NCBI RefSeq assembly: GCF_002845985.1 | Contig: NZ_PDFK01000001.1 | Span: 1,054,001 to 1,118,000, forward strand | Direction: 5' to 3' | DNA from: Lysinibacillus fusiformis | GTDB taxonomy: Bacteria; Bacillota; Bacilli; Bacillales_A; Planococcaceae | DNA: 64,000 nt | Shown here: one piece after another, positions 7,535 through 20,926 of the stretch | Numbering within the stretch: the stretch's first letter is position 1 | Layout of the letters: each line of letters opens with the position of its first letter | Made by a program: the position numbers and the translations under genes | Notes under the pieces: generated by a model | Told to the model about the DNA's origin: nothing | The model's database searches: none | What the model saw: only the letters and a program-made list of their open reading frames with translations

Positions 7535-8197
7535 TTTTTTCGGATTAATATATTTTCCGTCTTCAAGAACTTCGAAATGCATGTGGACGCCAGCCGCTTG
7601 ATTCCACTCGTTATCAGTTGCTTTTCCTAATGCCTGACCTTGTGTAACCTCATCGCCTTCTTTAACAGCGATATCCTTTACAGAGCTATAATGTGTTTGC
7701 ATACCGTTTGGATGCTCAATTACAATCTTATTGCCTGTAAATGCGTCTAGTTTTACCTCTAGTACTTTACCACTCATAGCAGCTAGTACTTCAAATTCTT
7801 CACCATTCATAGCGATAGAGATACCAGAAGACGTTGTAAATGTTTGATTAAATACCATTAGTGCATTTTCACGGGACTCTTCATTTGCCTCTAACTCGTA
7901 GAACTCTTGTAAAACTTGTACTTTACTAAGACTCTCTTCTTTGAATGGGTACTTCATGTTTTCAGTACGTGCATTTGTTTCTACTACAGGACCTGGATCA
8001 ACTTCCGCTAAATCTGGTAAAGGAGCCTCTTCTACTTTTGATACGAGACTATTGTAACCAAATAACAATCCTGCTAGAACTAGTGCACCACCTGTGTAAA
8101 CTGCTGGCCAAAACCAAGGTTTCTTTTGTAATTGACCATTTTCCTTTTGATTTGGATTTTGGTTTTGAGAAGTTTTATTGTTTTTATCCTCTCTCAT
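7520..8197 (-). CDS. spoIIQ: Stage II sporulation protein SpoIIQ (degenerate LytM)
   Basis: A 225-residue forespore protein with a short Asn/Gln-rich cytoplasmic N-terminus, one membrane helix (about 30-50, WPAVYTGGALVLAG) and an M23/LytM domain outside. SpoIIQ binds mother-cell SpoIIIAH across the intermembrane space and holds the engulfment/feeding-channel complex. The HxH of LytM enzymes is kept (VHMHFEV), but the HxxxD position reads SSGISIA, with no metal-binding His or Asp, as in the B. subtilis protein; I infer no peptidase activity. ATG 8197 follows GAGGTGAT at 6 bp. It starts only 38 bp after spoIID ends. Confidence 0.9.
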   Translation of the reverse strand: MREDKNNKTSQNQNPNQKENGQLQKKPWFWPAVYTGGALVLAGLLFGYNSLVSKVEEAPLPDLAEVDPGPVVETNARTENMKYPFKEESLSKVQVLQEFYELEANEESRENALMVFNQTFTTSSGISIAMNGEEFEVLAAMSGKVLEVKLDAFTGNKIVIEHPNGMQTHYSSVKDIAVKEGDEVTQGQALGKATDNEWNQAAGVHMHFEVLEDGKYINPKKLLAF

Positions 8198-8234
8198 TTT
8201 CATCACCTCTAGTTGCAGTGTGAACAACTAGAAG

Positions 8235-9173
8235 TTATTTTAAACATGCATCTATTTTTTTTATTTCAATATCTTGATAATAATAGTGTAAAATTTCGGC
8301 AGCCGTTTTCCCTTCGTTTGCCATTGCCTCAGCGCCATATTGACTCATGCCCACGCCATGACCATAACCTTGGGTTGTCACATGGACCTTTCTTGTCTTC
8401 GCGTCATAGACAATTGTAAAATCAGTTGATGGTATGCCAAGAAGTGTTCTAACCTCTCTACCAGTCCAGACATTGCTCCCTAACTGTAAACGCTCTACTC
8501 GCCCTGACTCATTGTAAAATAGCTGGATACGATTAAAATCACTAGCTTGCCACTGTACAGGCCACAACTTATTCCATTGTGCTAATGTCCATTCTTGCTG
8601 AGCCTCAAACTTCGGTGATGCTTGATCTGAGATACTTGCAACACTTTTCAAATATGGAATATCATTCCCACTATAGCCAAAGGCACTTTCTGTTTTACCA
8701 TTGCTTGTCGAGTGAAACATGGCTGTAATTAGTTCCTTATTATAAAGAAGAACTTGTCCTTTCGTTTCATTGATTGCTTCGACAATTTTCTTTTCATTTC
8801 CCAGGAAATTGCTAGCCCAATTCGCCTTTCTTTGCTCCTCATCATAAAAAACTTGCCTTGCCACAGTTGGAGCAATTGCAGTTTTACCGTAATTTGTCGT
8901 TTTCAGTGCATATGTGCGTGCTGCAATCGCTTGGGCTTTCAATGCCTCCTTTTTAAAAGAAACAGGCATTTCCGCTGCAACAACACCTGTAATATACGTT
9001 TCCAAAGGGATTTTTTCCTCTTGTCCCTCCACTTCTATAAATATTTCACAGGCATTCTCATCACTAGTTGGAGGTTTGACAGCCTCTCGTCTTTCACTAA
9101 GCCCTATAACAGGAAGCATGTATAATACTCCAATCAAACAAATGACACCTATACTAATCATCCATTTTTTCAT
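8235..9173 (-). CDS. spoIID: Stage II sporulation protein D (SpoIID)
   Basis: A 312-residue peptidoglycan lytic transglycosylase of the DMP engulfment machine, which cleaves denuded glycan strands made by SpoIIP. An N-terminal membrane anchor (about 5-25) is followed by a SpoIID domain with the family motifs PLETYITGVVAAEMP and YGHGVGMSQYGA near the C-terminus. The start is placed at ATG 9173 (MKKWMISIGV), which matches family signal-anchor lengths, but no ribosome site precedes it. A sigma-E-like promoter ends almost at this codon, so translation may be leaderless. B. subtilis ywmB, normally between murAA and spoIID, is absent. Confidence 0.9.
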   Translation of the reverse strand: MKKWMISIGVICLIGVLYMLPVIGLSERREAVKPPTSDENACEIFIEVEGQEEKIPLETYITGVVAAEMPVSFKKEALKAQAIAARTYALKTTNYGKTAIAPTVARQVFYDEEQRKANWASNFLGNEKKIVEAINETKGQVLLYNKELITAMFHSTSNGKTESAFGYSGNDIPYLKSVASISDQASPKFEAQQEWTLAQWNKLWPVQWQASDFNRIQLFYNESGRVERLQLGSNVWTGREVRTLLGIPSTDFTIVYDAKTRKVHVTTQGYGHGVGMSQYGAEAMANEGKTAAEILHYYYQDIEIKKIDACLK

Positions 9174-9178
9174 AAGGA

Positions 9179-9207
9179 ATAATATGCTAGATCTCTTAAA
9201 GTTATGA
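9179..9207 (-). promoter_or_regulatory. Sigma-E-like promoter of spoIID
   Basis: On the minus strand TCATAAC (9207-9201), a 14-bp spacer and CATATTAT (9186-9179) fit the sigma-E pattern (TCATATT, 14 bp, CATACAAT). The expected start of transcription falls at or within a few bases of the spoIID ATG at 9173. spoIID is a classic sigma-E gene, which supports the call. Confidence 0.55.
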
Positions 9208-9212
9208 GCAAA

Positions 9213-9244
9213 CAAAAAACCCTCTGCTCCAAAAGCAAAGGGTT
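9213..9244 (-). terminator. Terminator of murAA
   Basis: On the minus strand AACCCTTTGCT pairs with AGCAGAGGGTT (one mismatch) and is followed by TTTTTTG. It lies 12 bp after the murAA stop and just upstream of the spoIID promoter. Confidence 0.85.
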
Positions 9245-9255
9245 GAGAAATCCAT

Positions 9256-10575
9256 TTAGTTTGTAGGTAATTCAATTATTGTGTCTTCAACTGTCACTAC
9301 TTCTTCAGTAAGTTCAGTAATACGTTCAATGTTGGCACCAAGCGATGCTAGCTTGCCATGGAAATCAACATAACCACGGTCTAAATGATGAAGCTTCGTC
9401 ACACGTGTTATTCCTTCAGATACAAGACCTGCTAAAATTAGGGCAGCCGCAGCTCGTAAATCCGTTGCCATTACTTCAGCTCCCTGAAGATTAACCGGCC
9501 CCTCGATAAACACAGAACGTCCTTCTATTTTAGCACCAGCATTCATGCGACGGAATTCCTCAACATGCATAAAACGATTTTCAAATACCGTTTCTGTAAT
9601 AATACTCGTACCTTCCGCAGTTAACATTAATGCCATCATTTGTGATTGCATATCTGTTGGGAAGCCTGGATGTGGCATTGTTTTAATATCAACAGCTTTT
9701 AATGTATGAGGAGCACGTACACGGATTCCCTCATCCAGTTCAGTAATCTCTACACCCATTTCACGCATCTTAGCTATTAAAGCTGTCATATGCTCAGGAA
9801 CAGCATTTTCAATGACTACATCACCCTTCGTAATAGCTGCTGCCACCATAAATGTACCAGCCTCAATACGATCGGGAATAATATGGTGCTCTACTCCATA
9901 TAATGTATCGACTCCTTCGATACGTATTGTATTTGTACCAGCACCAATTACACGACCGCCCATGCTATTGATGAAGTTTGCAAGATCGACAATTTCGGGC
10001 TCCTTCGCAGCATTTTCAATTACAGTTGTCCCTTCTGCTAAAGATGCGGCTGTCATAATATTTTCAGTAGCACCAACACTAGGGAAATCTAAATACACAT
10101 TAGCCCCTTTTAAACGACCTTCCGTTTTTGCCTCTACATATCCGTGACCAAATGAAATTTTTGCACCCATAGCTTCGAAGCCCTTTAAGTGTAACTCAAT
10201 TGGACGAGAACCGATTGCACAGCCTCCTGGTAGTGCCACGCGAGCATATCCATTACGAGCAAGTAGAGAACCCATCACTAAAATAGATGCACGCATTTTA
10301 CTAACAAATTCAAATTGAGCTTCACTTGAAAGTTCTTTAGTTGCATCTATATATACGGCATTATCTTCAGGTATATATGTAACTGCTGCGTTTAAACTTT
10401 TAAGTACTTCGTTTATTGTAAAGACGTCTGCTAAATTAGGGACTTCTTTAATTACATTTTCTCCTTTTGAAGCAAGTAAAGCTGCCGCAAGGATTGGTAA
10501 CACTGCATTTTTTGCGCCCTCTACACGTACTTTTCCCTGTAGTTTTTGGCCGCCAGTCACTATTATTTTATCCAC
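9256..10575 (-). CDS. murAA: UDP-N-acetylglucosamine 1-carboxyvinyltransferase MurAA
   Basis: A 439-residue EPSP-synthase-fold enzyme that transfers enolpyruvate from PEP to UDP-GlcNAc, the first committed step of peptidoglycan synthesis. The catalytic loop [11 protein letters not shown] places the nucleophile, and fosfomycin target, at Cys119. KNAV near residue 22 and FENRFMH are other family motifs. The GTG at 10575 is used because CGGAGGG is 8 bp upstream and the product then starts [12 protein letters not shown] like B. subtilis. A paralog, murAB, is at 47.2 kb. It ends with its own terminator before spoIID. Confidence 0.95.
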   Translation of the reverse strand: MDKIIVTGGQKLQGKVRVEGAKNAVLPILAAALLASKGENVIKEVPNLADVFTINEVLKSLNAAVTYIPEDNAVYIDATKELSSEAQFEFVSKMRASILVMGSLLARNGYARVALPGGCAIGSRPIELHLKGFEAMGAKISFGHGYVEAKTEGRLKGANVYLDFPSVGATENIMTAASLAEGTTVIENAAKEPEIVDLANFINSMGGRVIGAGTNTIRIEGVDTLYGVEHHIIPDRIEAGTFMVAAAITKGDVVIENAVPEHMTALIAKMREMGVEITELDEGIRVRAPHTLKAVDIKTMPHPGFPTDMQSQMMALMLTAEGTSIITETVFENRFMHVEEFRRMNAGAKIEGRSVFIEGPVNLQGAEVMATDLRAAAALILAGLVSEGITRVTKLHHLDRGYVDFHGKLASLGANIERITELTEEVVTVEDTIIELPTN

Positions 10576-11059
10576 CCTATGTCCCTCCGAATTCAATCTA
10601 TTAACCTATCGAATTTTTATTTTAAAAAGAAGTATAATGTCATAATCAGTAAACAAACAACTCTATAGTACAACTTTTCTAACGCTCGTTCAAGCGTCCA
10701 AATCACTATTTTAAGGCATTATTAGATATTTTGCTATTTATTTATTGTACGCTGTCATTTTTTTTTTGTGAATGACCAATAACCCGTTCACTTTCAATAC
10801 ATACCCAAAGATATATGCACAAAAAACCTATTTTATCTTCATTCAGTAAAATATTCCCTTTACTATATGAATGCATCATGTACATATTTTGTTAGCGTGC
10901 GTCTTACCAATAACAGACGCATCGTAAGCTGTAATGATGCCAAGGCAAAACTGGTACGGAAGATTTTTATACATAGTTCAAAGGGCCACACAAATGGTAT
11001 TATAAAGTCCTTTGAAGCATGTAGGTGCATAAATCTTATAGTATTTAACAACGAGTGCT
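10576..11059. other. Gene-free stretch between murAA and ywzB
   Basis: 484 bp with only short overlapping reading frames on both strands (around 10863-11094) that have no ribosome site and no protein-like composition. It is AT-rich at 10620-10860 and presumably holds the murAA promoter; I see no convincing hairpin or repeat. Confidence 0.5.
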
Positions 11060-11299
11060 TTAAAATAAATAGGGAAGTTTGCCTGACCAGCTAGATATTT
11101 GGAGAAAGAAATTAGATACTGCTGAGCCTATCGTAATACTGAGTAAAATATAAATAAGTTGAATTTGAAATACTCGATTCTTCTTAAATAGTTTCTCCAC
11201 CATAAAAGCTTGTAATGCGTAAAAAGTAATAGCAATAAAAAACAGATGAGATAAAATGCCCAGTAATGCTTCTTGTCCTATCGCTTCATACAGTTCCAT
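11060..11299 (-). CDS. ywzB: DUF1146 small membrane protein YwzB
   Basis: A 79-residue protein with two hydrophobic helices (about 10-32 and 45-68) joined by a basic loop (EKLFKKNRVFQIQ), so probably a hairpin membrane protein. It matches the YwzB/DUF1146 family that follows atpC in many Bacillaceae. The ATG at 11299 has GAAGGAGGGG upstream. The function is unknown; the fixed position after the ATP synthase operon suggests a membrane-energetics link, but a terminator separates it from atpC, so it is probably expressed separately. Confidence 0.85.
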   Translation of the reverse strand: MELYEAIGQEALLGILSHLFFIAITFYALQAFMVEKLFKKNRVFQIQLIYILLSITIGSAVSNFFLQISSWSGKLPYLF

Positions 11300-11328
11300 G
11301 CTACCCCTCCTTCAATTTACTTCACCTT

Positions 11329-11364
11329 AAAAAACGGGCAGATACTATATCTGCCCGTTAAAAA
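11329..11364 (-). terminator. Terminator of the atp operon
   Basis: On the minus strand AACGGGCAGATA pairs with TATCTGCCCGTT around a short loop and is followed by TTTTTTAAGG. It lies directly after the atpC stop. Confidence 0.93.
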
Positions 11365-11368
11365 TGAA

Positions 11369-11794
<426 letters not shown>

Positions 11795-11800
11795 CTAGTA

Positions 11801-14147
<2,347 letters not shown>

Positions 14148-14170
14148 TTAATCAAGTGACTAGCTAGAAC

Positions 14171-15691
<1,521 letters not shown>

Positions 15692-15707
15692 TCACATTTC
15701 TAAATTA

Positions 15708-16244
15708 TTAACCGATTAATTCACGTTTTAGACGCTCTAGTTTGTTAACTACTGAGCTGTCATAAATATGGTTACCGATTTGAACACGAATACCACCAAG
15801 TAAAGTTGGATCGATTTCGTTTGTAATGTTTAATGATTGTTTTCCAACAAGTTTCGCAAATGCTGTCGAAATATTAGCGCTTTCTTCTGCAGAAAGTGCA
15901 CGTGTTGAAAATACTGTTGCATCTGCCATACCTTGTGCTTGTGCAGCAAGCTCAGCATATGCATTGGCAATTAGCTTAATCTCGTTTACACGTTTTTTCT
16001 CAACTAGAAGTTGAACCGTGTGTAAAACTTCTGGTGTTGCACCAGTGAAGATTTCAGCTACCATTTGTTTTTTACGTTCGATGGAGAACTTAGGCGCACT
16101 TAAAAGCGTTAAAAAATCAGGAGATTCTTTCATTACTTTTGTTAGTTCGTTTAAGTCTGCTCCAACTTCAGTAAGATTGTTTTTTTGTTGCGCTAATTCA
16201 AAAAGCGCTTGAGCGTAACGTTTTGCTACAGTTGAATTACTCAT
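15708..16244 (-). CDS. atpH: F1Fo ATP synthase subunit delta (OSCP-like)
   Basis: A 178-residue peripheral-stalk subunit linking F1 to the b subunits. The N-terminal helical bundle ([13 protein letters not shown]) and the C-terminal [21 protein letters not shown] motif match the family. Its ATG overlaps the atpF stop as ATGA (16241-16244), which implies translational coupling, and it is followed by atpA after about 28 bp. Confidence 0.96.
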   Translation of the reverse strand: MSNSTVAKRYAQALFELAQQKNNLTEVGADLNELTKVMKESPDFLTLLSAPKFSIERKKQMVAEIFTGATPEVLHTVQLLVEKKRVNEIKLIANAYAELAAQAQGMADATVFSTRALSAEESANISTAFAKLVGKQSLNITNEIDPTLLGGIRVQIGNHIYDSSVVNKLERLKRELIG

Positions 16245-16765
16245 CGAGCTTCGCCTGCCTTCGCAATCGTCTCTTCAATTAGAGCACGGTTGTCTGCCTC
16301 AGAAATCTCTTTGCTAAGGACTTTAGATGCTGCAAGTACAGATAATGAAACGACTTCATCACGTACTGCTGCAATAGCTTTTTCTTTTTCAGACTCAATT
16401 TCACGTAAAGCCGATTCTTTTAAGCGGTTTGCTTCATTGCGCGCTACAGTAAGAATTTCTTCTTTTTGTAGTTCGCCTTGTTTCTTAGCGCCTTCAACAA
16501 TCGATTGTGCTTCCGTACGAGCTTCTTTAAGAAGGCTCTTTTGTTCTTCTAAAAATTGGTGCGATTCTTTGCGCGCTTTTTCAGCTGCTTCGATTTCACT
16601 CGCTACTAATTCTTCACGTTGCTGCATGATGCCCATAAGTGGACCCCAAGCGAATTTCTTAAGTAATAACATTAACACTATGAAGATAACCAATGTTGAG
16701 ATGATGTCACCATTGTTAAAACCTCCACCAGTGCCAGCACCTAGTACAAGATAATCTAAAAACAC
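16241..16765 (-). CDS. atpF: F1Fo ATP synthase subunit b
   Basis: A 174-residue peripheral-stalk subunit: one N-terminal membrane helix (about 18-38, [19 protein letters not shown]) then a long charged coiled coil rich in Glu, Lys and Ala. It dimerises and resists rotor torque. It starts with GTG at 16765, about 10 bp after GAAGGGAG. The gap to atpE (16766-16938) is unusually long for this operon and holds two hairpins. Confidence 0.95.
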   Translation of the reverse strand: MFLDYLVLGAGTGGGFNNGDIISTLVIFIVLMLLLKKFAWGPLMGIMQQREELVASEIEAAEKARKESHQFLEEQKSLLKEARTEAQSIVEGAKKQGELQKEEILTVARNEANRLKESALREIESEKEKAIAAVRDEVVSLSVLAASKVLSKEISEADNRALIEETIAKAGEAR

Positions 16766-16835
16766 GATTGTTTCACTCCCTTCAAGAGCTTTAACTTCAA
16801 CATAATTTAATGATTAAAAAAACTACCTATTTTAA

Positions 16836-16860
16836 AAAGCTATATCTACACATAGCTTTT
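16836..16860 (-). terminator. Terminator-like hairpin between atpE and atpF
   Basis: On the minus strand AAAGCTAT pairs with ATAGCTTT around an 8-nt loop and is followed by TTAAAAT. It is short, so partial termination or mRNA processing is more likely than full termination inside the operon. Confidence 0.5.
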
Positions 16861-16878
16861 ATCCGTTCCAAAATGAAG

Positions 16879-16911
16879 GGCGAAGTTTCATCTGGTGAAT
16901 CCTGCTTCGCC
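16879..16911 (-). other. Stem-loop between atpE and atpF
   Basis: GGCGAAG (16879-16885) is perfectly complementary to CTTCGCC (16905-16911) with a 19-nt loop and no T-run. It may protect the 3' end of the upstream atpI-B-E mRNA. Confidence 0.55.
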
Positions 16912-16938
16912 ACTAGTAAAATTCAGTGTTCAACTGAA

Positions 16939-17223
<285 letters not shown>

Positions 17224-17228
17224 TTATA

Positions 17229-17948
<720 letters not shown>

Positions 17949-17975
17949 TCACCTCTCTTTCTAATTTAAAGCACA

Positions 17976-18347
17976 TTAGCGGTTCCTTACATGTGACACA
18001 ATTCTCTCGACAAAGAGAAAAACGTACGGAATCATTAGCCCTATAACCGTGCTAATTAAGTGAAAATAGTTTGGCAACGAAATGGCTATTGCGACTGCCG
18101 CAACACCTGATCCAAAGCGAAGTGCTGTACCAAGTGAGCCTATCTTCTTCCCTTCACTAATGGATCTGTCAAACTTCTCCATACGTCGAACTAGAATCCA
18201 AAAATTATACGTACCAAAAAATGCACCTATTGCGATGCCCGCAAAAACAGTTTGATAGGGAGTAAACCCCCAGCCTAATGCGCAGAGTGCAAGCAAAAAA
18301 AATAACGCCCTCTTCTGCACAGCAAAAATGTGATGCAAATCTAGCAT
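17976..18347 (-). CDS. atpI: ATP synthase subunit I
   Basis: A 123-residue membrane protein with about four hydrophobic segments. AtpI helps assemble the c ring and may take part in magnesium handling in alkaliphiles. Sequence conservation in this family is low; the call rests on position as first gene of the atp operon, length and topology, plus the FGTYNFWILVRRMEK loop. The ATG at 18347 has AGGAGA about 9 bp upstream. The operon promoter should be upstream in the 18.35-18.78 kb stretch. Confidence 0.9.
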   Translation of the reverse strand: MLDLHHIFAVQKRALFFLLALCALGWGFTPYQTVFAGIAIGAFFGTYNFWILVRRMEKFDRSISEGKKIGSLGTALRFGSGVAAVAIAISLPNYFHLISTVIGLMIPYVFLFVERIVSHVRNR

Positions 18348-18786
18348 TGGTTATAATCTCCTGAATCATTTTTTCGAGTAATGAAAACGTTTGCTGACCA
18401 CTATGTGAAATCAGAAAAGAGCAGTGAAAGACACTACTCACAGCGGAATAGTAATGGGAGAGTCATTTCAATTACAGGTGTAAATGCCCAAAAATAACTT
18501 ACACCCCTTACCGACTCGGTAAAAACCGAAACGCACAAAACGTTGCAAATCGACAGTTTTATTTTGAACTGTCAATTTAGTAGAAAGTTGATATAACAAG
18601 TGTTTCAACGTCCTATTTATGAACTGAAACCCTTATCATTCTTACCCTTTGTAAGCATACAATAGGTGATATTTGAAGTCAATTGGTAAAGGAGAAAAAC
18701 TTCACAGCCTATATACTCTTGTCAAATTGTTGACAAATTTGTGTATGAAATTTCATAGTTTCAAAAGTTCCCAACCTTCTCACACG
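18348..18786. other. Long leader/promoter stretch upstream of the atp operon
   Basis: About 440 bp without genes. It contains several small inverted repeats, such as GGTGTAA...TTACACC near 18478-18508, CGGT-AAAA-ACCG near 18515-18530 and GACAGTT...AACTGTC near 18553-18578. A perfect 7+7 inverted repeat is at 18719-18736. The atp transcript probably starts near 18.70 kb, giving a long structured leader. Confidence 0.45.
18719..18736. promoter_or_regulatory. Perfect inverted repeat operator candidate upstream of atpI
   Basis: TTGTCAAATTGTTGACAA consists of two perfect 7-bp arms around ATTG. On the minus strand the outer arm gives TTGTCA which, with 17 bp spacing, is followed by TATAGG, so the repeat may overlap a promoter -35. 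It resembles the Rex operator TTGTGAA-N4-TTCACAA except for a symmetric G/C change in both arms. The binding protein is unknown. Confidence 0.45.
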
Positions 18787-18832
18787 AAAAAAAAGCTAAT
18801 TTACGACATGATTATGCTCGTAAATTAGCTTA
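18787..18832 (-). terminator. Terminator of mnaA
   Basis: On the minus strand AAGCTAATTTACGA pairs perfectly with TCGTAAATTAGCTT and is followed by a run of eight T. It lies about 50 bp after the mnaA stop. Confidence 0.93.
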
Positions 18833-18883
18833 CCCATTTCAATAGGTACATTAGACTTATTTTTCCGAATTAAATATAGTACA

Positions 18884-20005
18884 TTAATTAGTTCTTTGTA
18901 AAAATTCTAGCAGTGCCTCAACAATACGCTTCGATGCATGCCCATCTCCATATGGATTCGATGCTTTCGCCATTACTTCGTAGGCATTTTTATCTGTTAG
19001 TAATTCCTTTGCTAAGGCATAGATTGTTTCTTCTTCCGTTCCTGCTAGCTTTAATGTGCCAGCTTCAATACCTTCTGGACGTTCTGTCGTATCTCTTAGA
19101 ACAAGCACTGGTTTCCCTAATGAAGGTGCTTCTTCTTGTACGCCACCTGAGTCCGTTAAAATCATATATGAATTTGCCGCAAAATTATGGAAATCAAACA
19201 CTTCAAGAGGCTCTATTAAATGTACACGTTCATTGTCTCCTAAGATTTCATTCGCAATTTCTCTAACAGCTGGATTCATATGCACTGGATATACAACTTG
19301 AACATCCTCATGCTCTGTTAATATTCTCGTAATCGCTTTGAACATATGGCGCATTGGTTCACCCAGATTTTCACGACGATGTGCCGTTAATAAAATCATG
19401 CGATCTTCGCCAATCTTATCTAATACAGGGTGTGTGTAGTGCTCACTGACCGTTGTTGCTAATGCGTCAATGGCTGTATTTCCTGTCACAAAAATCGTGT
19501 CTGGATTTTTATTTTCATCTAGCAGGTTCTTTTTAGATACTTCCGTTGGAGCAAAATGTAAATCTGCCATCACACCTGTTAGCTGACGATTCATTTCCTC
19601 TGGATATGGTGAATACTTGTTCCATGTACGTAAGCCTGCTTCCACATGCCCTATAGCAATTTGGTTATAGAATGCCGCCAAGCTCGCAATGAAGGTTGTT
19701 GCTGTATCACCATGTACCAAAACGATATCTGGTTGTGCTTCTTTCATTACTTTATCTAAGCCCTGTAATGCGTTTGTCGTTACATCAATTAATGTTTGAC
19801 GATCCTTCATTATATTTAAATCATAGTTTGGTGTTATGTTAAATGTCTCTAATACTTGGTCGAGCATTTGGCGATGCTGTGCTGTTACGGTTACAATAGA
19901 TTCTATTTGCTCAGGATACTTTTGTAACTCCAAAACGAGAGGAGCCATTTTAATTGCTTCTGGTCTTGTACCAAAAATCGTCATTACTTTCCATTTTTTT
20001 ATCAA
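18884..20005 (-). CDS. mnaA: UDP-N-acetylglucosamine 2-epimerase (non-hydrolysing)
   Basis: A 373-residue GT-B-fold enzyme interconverting UDP-GlcNAc and UDP-ManNAc, the precursor of wall teichoic acid linkage units and other ManNAc glycans. Motifs: GTRPEAIKMAPLV, VHGDTATTF, GHVEAGLRT, TAHRRENLGEP, LTDSGGVQEEAPSLGKPVLVLR. The start is uncertain: TTG 20005 gives IKKWKVMTIFGTRPE like homologs and sits 11 bp from AAGGACGG; GTG 20017 is the alternative but overlaps the ribosome site. Its place between upp and atpI occurs in several Bacillaceae but not in B. subtilis 168. Confidence 0.93.
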   Translation of the reverse strand: MIKKWKVMTIFGTRPEAIKMAPLVLELQKYPEQIESIVTVTAQHRQMLDQVLETFNITPNYDLNIMKDRQTLIDVTTNALQGLDKVMKEAQPDIVLVHGDTATTFIASLAAFYNQIAIGHVEAGLRTWNKYSPYPEEMNRQLTGVMADLHFAPTEVSKKNLLDENKNPDTIFVTGNTAIDALATTVSEHYTHPVLDKIGEDRMILLTAHRRENLGEPMRHMFKAITRILTEHEDVQVVYPVHMNPAVREIANEILGDNERVHLIEPLEVFDFHNFAANSYMILTDSGGVQEEAPSLGKPVLVLRDTTERPEGIEAGTLKLAGTEEETIYALAKELLTDKNAYEVMAKASNPYGDGHASKRIVEALLEFLQRTN

Positions 20006-20100
20006 AACGATCTGCACCGTCCTTTTTGTTATTGTATGAAATGGTCAACTACATCTATTAATGGTCATCAATAGACGTACTTGCCTACACATACTAGGAA

Positions 20101-20127
20101 ACGCCCTTCAATTTGAAGGACGCTTTC
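20101..20127 (-). terminator. Hairpin downstream of upp
   Basis: On the minus strand CGTCCTTCAA and TTGAAGGGCG pair across a 2-4 nt loop, followed only by TTTCC. It is a strong stem with a weak T-run about 45 bp after upp, so it is a probable but imperfect terminator. Confidence 0.5.
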
Positions 20128-20172
20128 ACAAGTTATTAGTTTCCTAAATGAGGAAATTACATGTATTGATTT

Positions 20173-20802
20173 TTATTTTGTACCGAATAGACGGTCTCCG
20201 GCATCACCTAAACCAGGTACAATATAGCCATGATCGTTTAATTTTTCATCGAGTGCAGCAATATAAATATCTACATCAGAATGTTCTTCTTGAATAGCTT
20301 TTACACCCTCTGGTGCAGCGATTAAGCACATGAATTTAATGTTTTTAGCTCCACGTTTTTTCAGTGAGTGGATGGCTTCCACTGCTGAACCACCAGTTGC
20401 AAGCATTGGATCTACAATGATGAAATCACGCTCTTCCACATCTGCTGGAAGTTTTGCATAATATTCAACTGGTTTTAACGTTTCAGGATCACGATAAAGA
20501 CCAATATGACCAACTTTAGCCGCTGGGATAAGCTTTAATACGCCATCTACCATACCGATACCTGCACGTAGAATTGGTACAATCGCAAGCTTTTTACCAG
20601 AAAGTACTTTTGTTTTGGCAATTGTTACAGGTGTTTCAATTTCAATTTCTTCTACTGGCATATCACGTGTGATTTCAAACGCCATAAGTGTTGCTACTTC
20701 GTCTACTAGCTCACGAAATTCTTTTGTTCCTGTGTTCTTGTCGCGAATATAAGTTAATTTGTGTTGGATTAGTGGATGATCAAATACATAGACTTTGCTC
20801 AA
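20173..20802 (-). CDS. upp: Uracil phosphoribosyltransferase
   Basis: A 209-residue salvage enzyme making UMP from uracil and PRPP. The PRPP-binding loop [13 protein letters not shown] and the uracil-binding C-terminus [18 protein letters not shown] are intact; the length equals B. subtilis Upp. Translation starts at TTG 20802, about 9 bp after GAGGAGAG; no ATG is available at the conserved N-terminus ([16 protein letters not shown]). In B. subtilis it lies directly between glyA and atpI; here an EAL-domain gene and mnaA have been added on either side. Confidence 0.96.
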   Translation of the reverse strand: MSKVYVFDHPLIQHKLTYIRDKNTGTKEFRELVDEVATLMAFEITRDMPVEEIEIETPVTIAKTKVLSGKKLAIVPILRAGIGMVDGVLKLIPAAKVGHIGLYRDPETLKPVEYYAKLPADVEERDFIIVDPMLATGGSAVEAIHSLKKRGAKNIKFMCLIAAPEGVKAIQEEHSDVDIYIAALDEKLNDHGYIVPGLGDAGDRLFGTK

Positions 20803-20857
20803 AGGGATTCTCTCCTCACCGTTCGGATTTCATTTTTATCTCAACTAGTATAACAGA

Positions 20858-20900
20858 AAAAAGGAGTCGCCTCAAAAATTAATTTAGGACGACTCCTTTT
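20858..20900 (-). terminator. Terminator of the EAL-domain gene
   Basis: On the minus strand AAAAGGAGTCG pairs with CGACTCCTTTT (one asymmetric mismatch inside) and runs into TTTTTTC. It separates the phosphodiesterase gene from upp. Confidence 0.9.
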
Positions 20901-20926
20901 GTTATTTTATATTTGTCAAAAATAAG

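Noticed and set aside
10863..11094. Overlapping small frames of 62 and 75 codons between murAA and ywzB
   Set aside because: No ribosome sites, atypical composition and mutual overlap on opposite strands.
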